Assembly: GCA_047638715.1 (NCBI GenBank)
Contig: JBLIMK010000007.1
Location: 1-64,000, forward strand
Source: SHLQ01 sp047638715
GTDB lineage: Bacteria; Actinomycetota; Acidimicrobiia; Acidimicrobiales; SHLQ01
Length of the DNA stretch: 64,000 bases
Reading direction: 5' to 3'
Positions 51,311-58,740 of the stretch are shown here, in pieces. The translations under genes were made by a program, and so were the position numbers. The notes under the pieces were generated by a model, which was given only the letters and a program-made list of their open reading frames with translations, searched no databases and had not been told where the DNA came from. The stretch's first letter is position 1. Every line of letters begins with the position of its first letter.

Positions 51311-52858
51311 TCAGCGGTCGCGGAGTTCGCGGCGCAAGATCTTGCCGGACGCGGATTTGGGGATCACTGGGATGAACTCGACCAAACGGATCTTCTTGTA
51401 GCTAGCGACCTGGCCAGCAACGAAGTCCTGGATTTCCTCGGCGGTCGCTTCTGCGCCCGGCTTCAGCGTGATGAACGCCTTTGGAATTTCGCCCGCCTCA
51501 TCATCGGGGATACCGATCACCGCGGAGTCCGCGACCGCTGGGTGCGTGAGGAGGAGGCCCTCCAGTTCCGCTGGCGGCACCTGGAAGCCTTTGTACTTGA
51601 TGAGTTCTTTGATGCGATCGACGATGAAGATGAAGCCATCTTCATCGATATGGGCGACGTCTCCTGTGTGCAGCCATCCGTCTTGGTCGATCGTCTCTTT
51701 CGTAGCCTCCTCGTTGTTGAGGTAGCCCTTCATGACCTGTGGCCCGCGAATCCAGAGTTCGCCATCTTCGTTCACGCCGAGGTCGTTGCCTTCCAGGTCG
51801 ACGATGCGGCATTCCGTGTTCGAGATGGTCACGCCCGACGACCCTGGCTTTCCTTGACCCGGAATTGTCGCGTGCGATACCGGCGAGAGCTCGGTCATGC
51901 CGTAACCCTGGATGACCGCGCAGCCCAGGCGTTCTGCGGCCTCCTCGCCCAACTCGGCCGAAAGCGGAGCCGCACCCGAAAAGACCACCTTGATCGAGCT
52001 CGTGTCGTACTGATCGATGAGCGGATGTTTTGCGAGCGCAAGGACGATCGGCGGAACGGCAAAGAACCAGCTGACCTTGTGATCTTGCACGATCGTGAGC
52101 GCCTGTTCAAGATCGAATCGAGGCATCGTCACGATGGTGACGCCGTTGGCGAGCAAGCCGTTCATCAACACTTGCATGCCGTAGATGTGGAAGAACGGGA
52201 GAATCGCCAAAGCGACGTCGCCGCTGGTGTACGTGAGCATGTGCTTGCACTGCTCGATGTTGGCGGTGAGGTTGTCGTGGGAGAGGACCACTCCCTTGCT
52301 CTTTCCCGTCGTTCCCGATGAATAGGGCAACACGACCGGCGTCGACGCGGTATCGACCGGGACCTGCTCGGTGAGGGGAGGGCTCGACAGGAAATCGAAG
52401 ATAGAGGGCACGCCCTCGACCGGATCGATCGTGGCGAGCTCGGTAACGTTCGTGCCGATCATCGCTTCGCGGGCAACATCGAGGAACATCGAAATGGTCA
52501 CGAGAATCGACGCATCCGAGTCCATGAGCTGGTGATGGACTTCGCCTGCGGTGTAGGTGGGGTTGATCGTGGTGACCGTTCCGCCGGCGAACGCAGCCCC
52601 GTGAAAGAACGACGCGTACTCGGGAATGTTCGGCGCCATCAATCCAAGTGTGTGTCCGGGACCAAACCCTCGGGCTGCGAGGCTGCCAGCCACGAGCTCA
52701 ATTCCCTGCTTCAGTTCAGCAAAGGTCTGCGTTCGACCGCTCGGTCCGTCGATGATGGCCGGGGCGTCGGCCAGTTCATCGGCCATGCGCAACGTGTATT
52801 CGGTGATTGAGATACCCGATGGGATTTCGACATCGGGGAGCGGTGAAGTAAAGATCAT
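51311..52858 (-). CDS. Acyl-CoA synthetase / 4-coumarate-CoA-ligase-like
   Basis: A 515-residue ANL-superfamily enzyme that adenylates a carboxylic acid and transfers it to CoA. Visible motifs are LPYSSGTTGKSKGVVLSHDNL (P-loop), the A4/A5-type IQGYGMTELSPVSH, and DGWLHTGDVAHIDEDGFIFIVDRIKELIKYKGFQV; the catalytic lysine is in PKSASGKILRREL. Overall it resembles plant-type 4-coumarate:CoA ligases and fatty-acyl or methylmercaptopropionate ligases. Two palindromes lie about 150 bases upstream. The acid substrate is unknown. Confidence 0.93.
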   Translation of the reverse strand: MIFTSPLPDVEIPSGISITEYTLRMADELADAPAIIDGPSGRTQTFAELKQGIELVAGSLAARGFGPGHTLGLMAPNIPEYASFFHGAAFAGGTVTTINPTYTAGEVHHQLMDSDASILVTISMFLDVAREAMIGTNVTELATIDPVEGVPSIFDFLSSPPLTEQVPVDTASTPVVLPYSSGTTGKSKGVVLSHDNLTANIEQCKHMLTYTSGDVALAILPFFHIYGMQVLMNGLLANGVTIVTMPRFDLEQALTIVQDHKVSWFFAVPPIVLALAKHPLIDQYDTSSIKVVFSGAAPLSAELGEEAAERLGCAVIQGYGMTELSPVSHATIPGQGKPGSSGVTISNTECRIVDLEGNDLGVNEDGELWIRGPQVMKGYLNNEEATKETIDQDGWLHTGDVAHIDEDGFIFIVDRIKELIKYKGFQVPPAELEGLLLTHPAVADSAVIGIPDDEAGEIPKAFITLKPGAEATAEEIQDFVAGQVASYKKIRLVEFIPVIPKSASGKILRRELRDR

Positions 52859-53002
52859 GCTGAGCTCGCTTTTCGTTGATTGTGGTTCGCTGCCGCCGAC
52901 TGGCGTTGGCCGAGTCTAGACGGCCCTCATCAGTTCGGCCTGGAGCGGGGAATCGACCCAAACTGACACTCGCGCTTGACGCGCGCCGCGATTTGTTGCA
53001 CA

Positions 53003-53036
53003 GTGACTACTGTCACCTTTCAGTGACGCTCGTCAC
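53003..53036. promoter_or_regulatory. Paired operator candidate upstream of the acyl-CoA ligase
   Basis: GTGAC-TACT-GTCAC (53003-53016) and GTGAC-GCTC-GTCAC (53023-53036) are two perfect inverted repeats exactly 20 bp apart, each preceded by CA. They lie in the 415-base gap 52859-53273, about 150 bases before the ligase start, with no other gene signal in that gap. A TetR- or GntR-type regulator could bind them. Confidence 0.55.
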
Positions 53037-53273
53037 AATCCCTACCGGGCGTGGAGCGCTCGAAACAACCGCCACAATCGACCGGTTTGAGAGCCGTTTC
53101 CCTCACGTTCCCTCACCAATTGGCAACTACGCTGCCCTGCGGAACGATATGAGATTGACTCACAAGACCGTCGGAAGAGAGGTCCGTCGCCCGCCACTCG
53201 ACCGGGACGGGCCTCTCGACTTTTTCCGGCGTCAAACGAGCTCGCCATGGTCTGATCCTTGCGAGCTCACCTG

Positions 53274-54149
53274 TCAGCTGGCGAGAGGACCCTCAGCCAT
53301 GAGCTCCAATAACGATGGAACGAACGCGGCCGGCAACTCGTGACCCAGTCCTTCGATGAGCGTAAGGCGAGCGTTGCCGAGCAGTTCGGCCAAAGCCTGT
53401 CCATGCTCGATTGGATACACCGGGTCGGCAGTGCCGTGTATGACGAGAGCCTTTGCGCAGATCTCGCCTACCTGGTCGACAACGTCGGGAGCGTCGACCA
53501 CGGCATGTCCATGACCATTCGGACCCCGCCAGCCCTCAGCTACCTCGGCGACTGCTAAAGCCAACGCTGCCTCCCGGTCGAACTCGAACACCGGCCCTGA
53601 AAACCATTCGAGCTGCTCGACGATCCATAGGGCGCGGCCCTCGGCGTCTGGCGGTGCTGGGTCGAAGAGCCGATCCGTCATCTTGTCGATAAGCCACTGC
53701 TGGGGCATGCCAAATTCCTCACGCCGACCGGGCGTCGTCGAGAGCAACGTCAGCGAGCGAACACGCTCGCGCCAAGAGAGAGCGAAGTGTTGCGCGACCT
53801 GCCCTCCCATCGATCGACCGATGACGTGGACCCGCTCGGCCCCGAACGAATCGATCACGGCCACCACATCGTCAGCCAAGTCCTGCATCGCGTAGGGCGA
53901 GTCGATCCATGCGCTTCGGCCGGTGTCGCGCGTATCGAACCAGATCGCTCCCCCGGTTAGATCTGCCACGCCCAGCAACAGTTCGCTCGGCCACCTGCTG
54001 CTCGGGGCTTCGGCTTCGGAGAGCAGTACACAAGGTTCCGCCACGCCTCCAACAGCCAACAGAGCTTCAGCATGGAGAGCGATGCCGCCCGACTGCACTT
54101 GTCTCGTCGAGTGTTCGAACCCGTCGAATTCTGCGAAAGAACGTGTCAC
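53274..54149 (-). CDS. Alpha/beta hydrolase
   Basis: A roughly 291-residue alpha/beta hydrolase: WFDTRDTGRSAW region, nucleophile in VIGRSMGGQVAQ, acid strand ALVIHGTADPVYPIEHG, and His in IEGLGHELP. It resembles aclacinomycin-esterase or RdmC-like proteins. The frame opens at GTG 54191, but that overlaps the start of the divergent DUF368 gene. GTG 54149 is preceded at 6 nt by CATGAT and avoids the overlap, so I prefer it. The substrate is unknown. Confidence 0.82.
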   Translation of the reverse strand: MTRSFAEFDGFEHSTRQVQSGGIALHAEALLAVGGVAEPCVLLSEAEAPSSRWPSELLLGVADLTGGAIWFDTRDTGRSAWIDSPYAMQDLADDVVAVIDSFGAERVHVIGRSMGGQVAQHFALSWRERVRSLTLLSTTPGRREEFGMPQQWLIDKMTDRLFDPAPPDAEGRALWIVEQLEWFSGPVFEFDREAALALAVAEVAEGWRGPNGHGHAVVDAPDVVDQVGEICAKALVIHGTADPVYPIEHGQALAELLGNARLTLIEGLGHELPAAFVPSLLELMAEGPLAS

Positions 54150-54170
54150 GATCCCATCATGGCTGACCGA

Positions 54171-54176
54171 TAGGTT
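54171..54176 (+). promoter_or_regulatory. Candidate -10 box of the DUF368 gene
   Basis: TAGGTT ends 7 nt before ATG 54184. Confidence 0.4.
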
Positions 54177-54183
54177 GATGGTG

Positions 54184-55104
54184 ATGGTCACGCGAGTTCT
54201 CGGTCAATTTGTTCGCGGGTTCGCCATGGGCGCATCCGATGTCGTTCCTGGCGTCTCCGGCGGCACGGTCGCGCTGATTCTCGGGATCTACAACGGACTC
54301 ATCACCAACATCGGCACGGGTTCGAAGGCGCTTGGCAGGCTCATTCGAGGTGACTTCAGCGGGTTTCTTGAACGACTCAGAGCGGTCGATTGGCTGTTCT
54401 TGATCCCCCTGCTCGCCGGAATCGGAGCGGCGGTCGTCGTACTGTCCGGCGTCATCGAACGGGCACTCCATGACTATCCCGAAGCAATGGCCGGGTTGTT
54501 CTTCGGGCTCGTCATTGGATCGATCGTCGTCGCACGCGGTCTATTGCAGTCACCAGCTCAACAGCACGCCGGAATAGCCGTAGTGGTCGGAGCCGTCACC
54601 TTCGCGCTCTTGGGATTTCAGTCCGGGCCGATCTCGGACCCGAGCCCAGTCCATCTCGTCGTCGCTGGAGCGCTCGCTATTTGCGCGATGATCCTGCCCG
54701 GCATTTCGGGATCGTTCATCCTGTTGATGACCGGGATGTACGCAACCGTGCTCAACGCGGTCGATGAGCGAATCTTCAGCGAAATCGCATTGGTCGGCAT
54801 CGGCGCAATTCTCGGTCTTGGCTTGTTCAGCTCGTTACTGACCCGTCTCCTCGACGGTCACCACGACATTGTGATGGCCACCTTGATCGGCCTCATGCTC
54901 GGCTCCCTGCGAGTCCTCTGGCCATGGCCCAACGGCGTTGGAATTATCGGGTCTGATGAGACGATCTCGGGCACTGGCTTGGACCTCCCCAATGGTTCAC
55001 CGTGGGTGGTTCCGGTGCTGTTGGCGTTCGGCGCTGCGATCGCCGTCTTGGGGTTGAGTACATATGCCCAGCCGGGTGCAGGCGAAGACACGCAGACCCA
55101 CTAG
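54184..55104 (+). CDS. DUF368 membrane protein, candidate undecaprenyl-phosphate translocase
   Basis: A 306-residue protein with about eight to ten membrane helices. The family opening is FVRGFAMGASDVVPGVSGGTVALILGIYNGLI, and its repeat ICAMILPGISGSFILLMTGMY occurs later, as in all DUF368 proteins. The recent literature assigns DUF368 (PopT) and DedA proteins to recycling of undecaprenyl phosphate across the membrane. That would serve cell-wall and surface-glycan synthesis. Start ATG 54184 or 54178; the long upstream frame is a shadow. Its stop shares CTAG with the convergent gene. Confidence 0.88.
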   Translation: MVTRVLGQFVRGFAMGASDVVPGVSGGTVALILGIYNGLITNIGTGSKALGRLIRGDFSGFLERLRAVDWLFLIPLLAGIGAAVVVLSGVIERALHDYPEAMAGLFFGLVIGSIVVARGLLQSPAQQHAGIAVVVGAVTFALLGFQSGPISDPSPVHLVVAGALAICAMILPGISGSFILLMTGMYATVLNAVDERIFSEIALVGIGAILGLGLFSSLLTRLLDGHHDIVMATLIGLMLGSLRVLWPWPNGVGIIGSDETISGTGLDLPNGSPWVVPVLLAFGAAIAVLGLSTYAQPGAGEDTQTH

Positions 55105-55916
55105 CGCACGATCTCCAGCCACCCGCCGCCGCGGTCGTCGATGAGCATGGCGCGAGCATGGCGCCGGCCGGCTCCGTCTGCGGGCGCCCAGCCCGCAACG
55201 GTCAGGCCTGGGTGAACCTCACCCACAGGAAGCTCGGCGATGATCGCATCGATATCCATCGAGCCCTCAGCATCATTGAGTTGACCGCCATCGCTATGCA
55301 CGAATTCGCCATCGCGACTCGCCCACGCTCGCCACGTCGGGCCTGCGTCGGGCACTCCCCACCAGTGATCTCGGACGCCGACCCCTTCGAGGTCCCAGCG
55401 CGACTCATCGAGGAGCACCGTGCCATGCATTTGCCCGATGAGGCGATAGCCCGTCGTGCCAGGCACCGGCGACGGGCCTGGCGTTCCCTCGGTGTCCCAG
55501 TCGAATTCGAGTCCCACGGCTACTCGATCACCAAAGGCGCCAGACCAGACATCGGTTGGGTTATCGATTGCGACACCGAACGCTTCGAGATCGGTGGTGA
55601 GATGTTCGAAGGGACGCAGGACCGTGGTCTCGGTCCAGATTCCCGAACCGCGAAGTTCCATAGACCCGTCCAGCGGTAGAGGTAAGTCGTCGGCGAGGAC
55701 CGTGACCAGCGGGTGGCCTGGAAGACCGACCAACGATCCCCAGTACCAACTCGCTCCATCGGAAGGCCGGATCGTGAGTCGTACATAACCACCCAATCGA
55801 TCCTCAGGAATCACGAACCAGTTATCCCAGACCTCGACCCAACCGGGGTCGCCATTCCACTCGTGCAGATTCTCTGAGCCGATCGGCAACGAAGAAGACT
55901 CTTCATCTCTGGACAT
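55101..55916 (-). CDS. CrtC/AttH-lipocalin-like hypothetical protein
   Basis: A 271-residue soluble protein. Repeated Trp/Gly-rich beta segments (EVWDNWFVIPEDRLGGYVRLTIRPSDGASWYWGSLVG) and the motif LEGVGVRDHWWGVPDAGPTWRAW recall the hydroxyneurosporene-synthase-like (CrtC/AttH, DUF7064/7065) lipocalin families, whose members act on or carry hydrophobic molecules. This is a motif-level resemblance only. It is divergent from the SCP2-like gene, and the pair may act in lipid or sterol handling. I chose ATG 55916; the upstream frame is not protein-like. Confidence 0.6.
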   Translation of the reverse strand: MSRDEESSSLPIGSENLHEWNGDPGWVEVWDNWFVIPEDRLGGYVRLTIRPSDGASWYWGSLVGLPGHPLVTVLADDLPLPLDGSMELRGSGIWTETTVLRPFEHLTTDLEAFGVAIDNPTDVWSGAFGDRVAVGLEFDWDTEGTPGPSPVPGTTGYRLIGQMHGTVLLDESRWDLEGVGVRDHWWGVPDAGPTWRAWASRDGEFVHSDGGQLNDAEGSMDIDAIIAELPVGEVHPGLTVAGWAPADGAGRRHARAMLIDDRGGGWLEIVR

Positions 55917-55960
55917 CGTCACGTTGTGCAGTGTCGCACCGCGGTTGGCAGACTGGAGAC

Positions 55961-56326
55961 ATGAGCAGCATGGAACTCGACGAGTTCGCAGCACACACCG
56001 CTCGATCGATCGCATCGATCGGCGAGGGAGCCCTCCCCGTCGACGTCACGTTCACGATCGAACAGCAGGTGAGTAATGGCGAGGAGCTCGTTGGGCACTT
56101 CCACCTCGTGCTCGCTGGCGGCGCCGCGACGATCCGCGCAGGAGCAGCTGCAAAACCCGACATCGTCATTCGACAAGATGTCGAGACTGCACGGGCCCTT
56201 CAGGATGGCACGATGCACGCACAAGGCGCCTTCTTGACGGGCCGTCTGTCCATCGACGGCGACGTCCATGAACTTCTCAATCACGGTCCGCTTCTCGCTC
56301 AGTTGATGAGCAGCTCGGCGCCCTAG
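55961..56326 (+). CDS. SCP2 sterol-transfer-family protein
   Basis: A 121-residue protein resembling the SCP2 domain, which binds lipids in a tunnel. Visible is the pattern VDVTFTIEQQVSNGEELVGHFHLVLAGGAATIRAGAAAKPDIVIRQDVETARALQDGTMHAQGAFLTGRLSIDGD; the later part is the typical SCP2 run before the last helix. ATG 55961 begins after CAGACT at 6 nt. It is two bases before the Fpg/Nei gene, so they are co-transcribed. Ligand unknown. Confidence 0.78.
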   Translation: MSSMELDEFAAHTARSIASIGEGALPVDVTFTIEQQVSNGEELVGHFHLVLAGGAATIRAGAAAKPDIVIRQDVETARALQDGTMHAQGAFLTGRLSIDGDVHELLNHGPLLAQLMSSSAP

Positions 56327-56328
56327 CC

Positions 56329-57171
56329 ATGCCCGAGATCGGCGAGATCCAAGCACATGCCGAGCGAGTCGATGCGGAGTGGTCGGGAAGATCGCTCAAG
56401 GGTTTCCGACCGATCACGTTCTATGTGTTGAAGACCTTCTCGCCCGATCCAGCCGGCGCCCACGGTGAAACACTCCAACGTGTCACGACGCGGGGCAAAT
56501 ACCTGCAGATGTGGTTCGAGAGCACGGTCTTCACGGTGCATTTGATGCAAGGTGGCCGCCTTCGACGAGACGAAAAACAATCTGCAAAACCTCGTAGTGG
56601 CCAGGCGCGATGGACGTTCGATGACGGGTCGGCGCTGCTCCTCACCGAGGCGGGTTCAGACAAGCGGGCTGGCGTCTGGGTCGCGTCATCGATAACCGAC
56701 CTAGAGACCATCGAACCGCTCGAAGGGCTCGGTCCAGATGCCGACTCGATCGACATCGGCACCTTACAAAAGCTCCTCACCGAGCACTCCATGCGCATCC
56801 ACGGATTTCTGCGGCGCCAACGCATACTCGCCGGCCTCGGTCGCAGGCTGGCGAACGATGTTTGCCACGAAGCCATGATCTCGCCATTCGCCACAACCGC
56901 GAAACTCGACGGCGATCAGGTCTCCGCTCTTCGCTCTGCGATTCGATTGTGCATCGACCGTTCGCTCGAATTCGAGCGCGCCCAGACCGAAATTGTCGCA
57001 TCAGCGAAGCGGCCGTCGGCGATCCACAAGAACACGGGCGGGCCATGTCCGCACTGCGGCGACACCATCCGTGAAGTCGCCTACGTCAAGTATTCGGTCA
57101 ACTACTGCGCCACGTGCCAAACAAACGGCAAGGTTCTCGCGGACAACACCACGTCCAAGTTCCTCAAATAG
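56329..57171 (+). CDS. Fpg/Nei-family DNA glycosylase
   Basis: A 280-residue base-excision repair enzyme. The N-terminal catalytic Pro-Glu is present (M-P2-E3-I-G-E, against PELPE in Fpg). An RGKYLQMWFE strand, a helix-two-turn-helix region (NDVCHEAMISPFA) and a C-terminal zinc finger with four cysteines (CPHCG, CATCQ) complete the fold. It would remove oxidised bases with AP-lyase cleavage. The exact substrate range (8-oxoG or oxidised pyrimidines) is unknown. It overlaps nothing and follows the SCP2-like gene by two bases. Confidence 0.88.
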   Translation: MPEIGEIQAHAERVDAEWSGRSLKGFRPITFYVLKTFSPDPAGAHGETLQRVTTRGKYLQMWFESTVFTVHLMQGGRLRRDEKQSAKPRSGQARWTFDDGSALLLTEAGSDKRAGVWVASSITDLETIEPLEGLGPDADSIDIGTLQKLLTEHSMRIHGFLRRQRILAGLGRRLANDVCHEAMISPFATTAKLDGDQVSALRSAIRLCIDRSLEFERAQTEIVASAKRPSAIHKNTGGPCPHCGDTIREVAYVKYSVNYCATCQTNGKVLADNTTSKFLK

Positions 57172-57175
57172 GCAA

Positions 57176-57217
57176 AGGGGCCTGGCCCCTAAACGCGATT
57201 AGGGGTCAGGCCCCTAA
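57176..57217. repeat. Two GGGGCC-type palindromes after the Fpg/Nei gene
   Basis: AGGGGCC-T-GGCCCCT (57176-57190) is a perfect 7-1-7 palindrome. TTAGGGGTCAGGCCCCTAA (57199-57217) is near-perfect with one G-T pair. They lie between convergent Fpg/Nei and mdh and could terminate both. Three relatives flank the other end of mdh. Confidence 0.8.
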
Positions 57218-57236
57218 CCGCACCGACTGGTCGGGC

Positions 57237-58223
57237 TTAGATCAATCCAAGGCTCGCGACCGTGTCGCGTTCACTTGCGAGCTCCGAAGTCGAGGAATCG
57301 ATCCGTCCTCGGCTGAACTCATCGATCTCGAGTCCACGGACGATCGAGTACTCGCCGTTTGCGCACGTGACCGGGAAGGAGCTGATGATGCCCGGGGGCA
57401 CGCCATAGCTGCCATCGGATGGGATGCCCATCGAGACCCAGTCGCCATCTGGCGTACCGAGTGCCCAGTCGCGCATGTGATCGATGGCCGCATTCGCTGC
57501 CGACGCCGCGGAGGAGAGCCCCCGTGCCTTAATCACCGCGGCGCCCCGCTTCTGCACGGTCGGTATGAAGTCGTTCTCGAGCCAGTCTTGATCGTCGATC
57601 AGTTCGACAGCGTTTTGGCCCTTGACCTTCGCATTGAAGATGTCTGGGTATTGCGAAGCGGAGTGATTTCCCCAGATCGTCATGTTCGTGACGTCATTAA
57701 CCGACGTGCCGGTCTTTTGCGCGACCTGAGTCATTGCGCGGTTGTGGTCGAGACGCATCATCGCTGTGAACTGTTTTGGGTCGAGGTCCGGCGCAGCGGA
57801 CTGCGCGATCAAGGCGTTCGTATTTGCCGGGTTCCCAACGACGAGGATCTTGACGTCTTTGTTCGCGTTTGCGTTAATGGCCTTGCCCTGTGGCCCAAAG
57901 ATGCCGCCGTTGGCCTCGAGCAGGTCAGCGCGCTCCATACCATCTCTGCGTGGCATCGCGCCTACGAGCAGGCCATAGTCCGCGTCGCCGAATGCGACGT
58001 TGGCATCATCGGATTGCACCATGCCGGCAAGAAGAGGGAAGGCGCAGTCGTCGAGCTCCATCGCCACGCCCTCAAGGACTCCCATTGCCGGAGTGATCTC
58101 CAGCATCTGCAAGATGACAGGCTGATCTGCGCCGAGCATCTCTCCACTCGCAATACGAAACAGCAAGCTGTAGCCGATCTGCCCAGCTGCTCCGGTAACG
58201 GCGACGCGTACGGGACTCTTCAC
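57237..58223 (-). CDS. mdh: Malate dehydrogenase
   Basis: A 328-residue NAD-dependent malate dehydrogenase of the TCA cycle. The cofactor loop is VTGAAGQIGYSLLFRIASGEMLG. Substrate-site features are MPRRDGMERADLL (two Arg) and, later, the catalytic His in TIWGNHSASQYPD, with R in MRLDHNRAM. Length is usual for the actinobacterial type. AAGGAG precedes the GTG start. It stands alone and is bracketed on both sides by the same palindromic repeat family. Confidence 0.96.
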   Translation of the reverse strand: MKSPVRVAVTGAAGQIGYSLLFRIASGEMLGADQPVILQMLEITPAMGVLEGVAMELDDCAFPLLAGMVQSDDANVAFGDADYGLLVGAMPRRDGMERADLLEANGGIFGPQGKAINANANKDVKILVVGNPANTNALIAQSAAPDLDPKQFTAMMRLDHNRAMTQVAQKTGTSVNDVTNMTIWGNHSASQYPDIFNAKVKGQNAVELIDDQDWLENDFIPTVQKRGAAVIKARGLSSAASAANAAIDHMRDWALGTPDGDWVSMGIPSDGSYGVPPGIISSFPVTCANGEYSIVRGLEIDEFSRGRIDSSTSELASERDTVASLGLI

Positions 58224-58241
58224 AATTGCTCCTTGTTAGAA

Positions 58242-58308
58242 AGGGGCCTGGCCCCAAATGCGAGCTAGGGGCCTGACCCCTAATTGAACTTAGGGGCCAG
58301 GCCCCTAA
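58242..58308. repeat. Three GGGGCC-type palindromes upstream of mdh
   Basis: Copies at 58242-58256 (AGGGGCCTGGCCCCA), 58266-58282 (TAGGGGCCTGACCCCTA) and 58290-58308 (TTAGGGGCC-A-GGCCCCTAA, perfect) are spaced about 24 bp apart. They belong to the same family as 57176-57217. Here they sit between mdh and the GlsB/YeaQ gene on the same strand. Confidence 0.8.
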
Positions 58309-58385
58309 GTCACTGTGCACGATATCGGACGCGAAAGATGCCGGACCAATAGGCCCGGCATCCGCAACGTCGAATTTGAAATTGG

Positions 58386-58631
58386 TTAGCTGCTGGAGGC
58401 GAGCCAGCCCTTCTTGATTGCAAGCCAAAGCAAGCCAGCTGCCACGAGTGATCCGAGGATGACCTGGACAAAGAAGCTGGTCGTGCTCGTCGCAAGCGAG
58501 ACAACAAATGACGACACGACGCCGAGGCCGATCGTCTTTGGCAAACCAATATCCTGTCCACCTGGAAGGATCGCGCGGCCGCCGTATCCGATGATTGTTC
58601 CGAGTATTACCGCAGTGATGATTCCCCACAT
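58386..58631 (-). CDS. GlsB/YeaQ/YmgE-family membrane protein
   Basis: An 81-residue membrane protein of the transglycosylase-associated / YeaQ group with three predicted helices (IITAVILGTIIGYGGRAI, IGLGVVSSFVVSLA, VQVILGSLVAAGLLWLA). GGRAILPGGQDIG is the family loop. It is a general-stress-linked family with no fixed function. GGGAG precedes ATG 58631; the frame upstream is not family-like. Confidence 0.82.
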   Translation of the reverse strand: MWGIITAVILGTIIGYGGRAILPGGQDIGLPKTIGLGVVSSFVVSLATSTTSFFVQVILGSLVAAGLLWLAIKKGWLASSS

Positions 58632-58740
58632 AGTGAGCTCCCTAGTTCGTATCGTCTCGGAATTGTTATCAGGCAACCGTGAACAGTGCTATCCGAGCTG
58701 AAAACGTTTGACCGATGCGGAGCGACGGCTTACCCAACCC

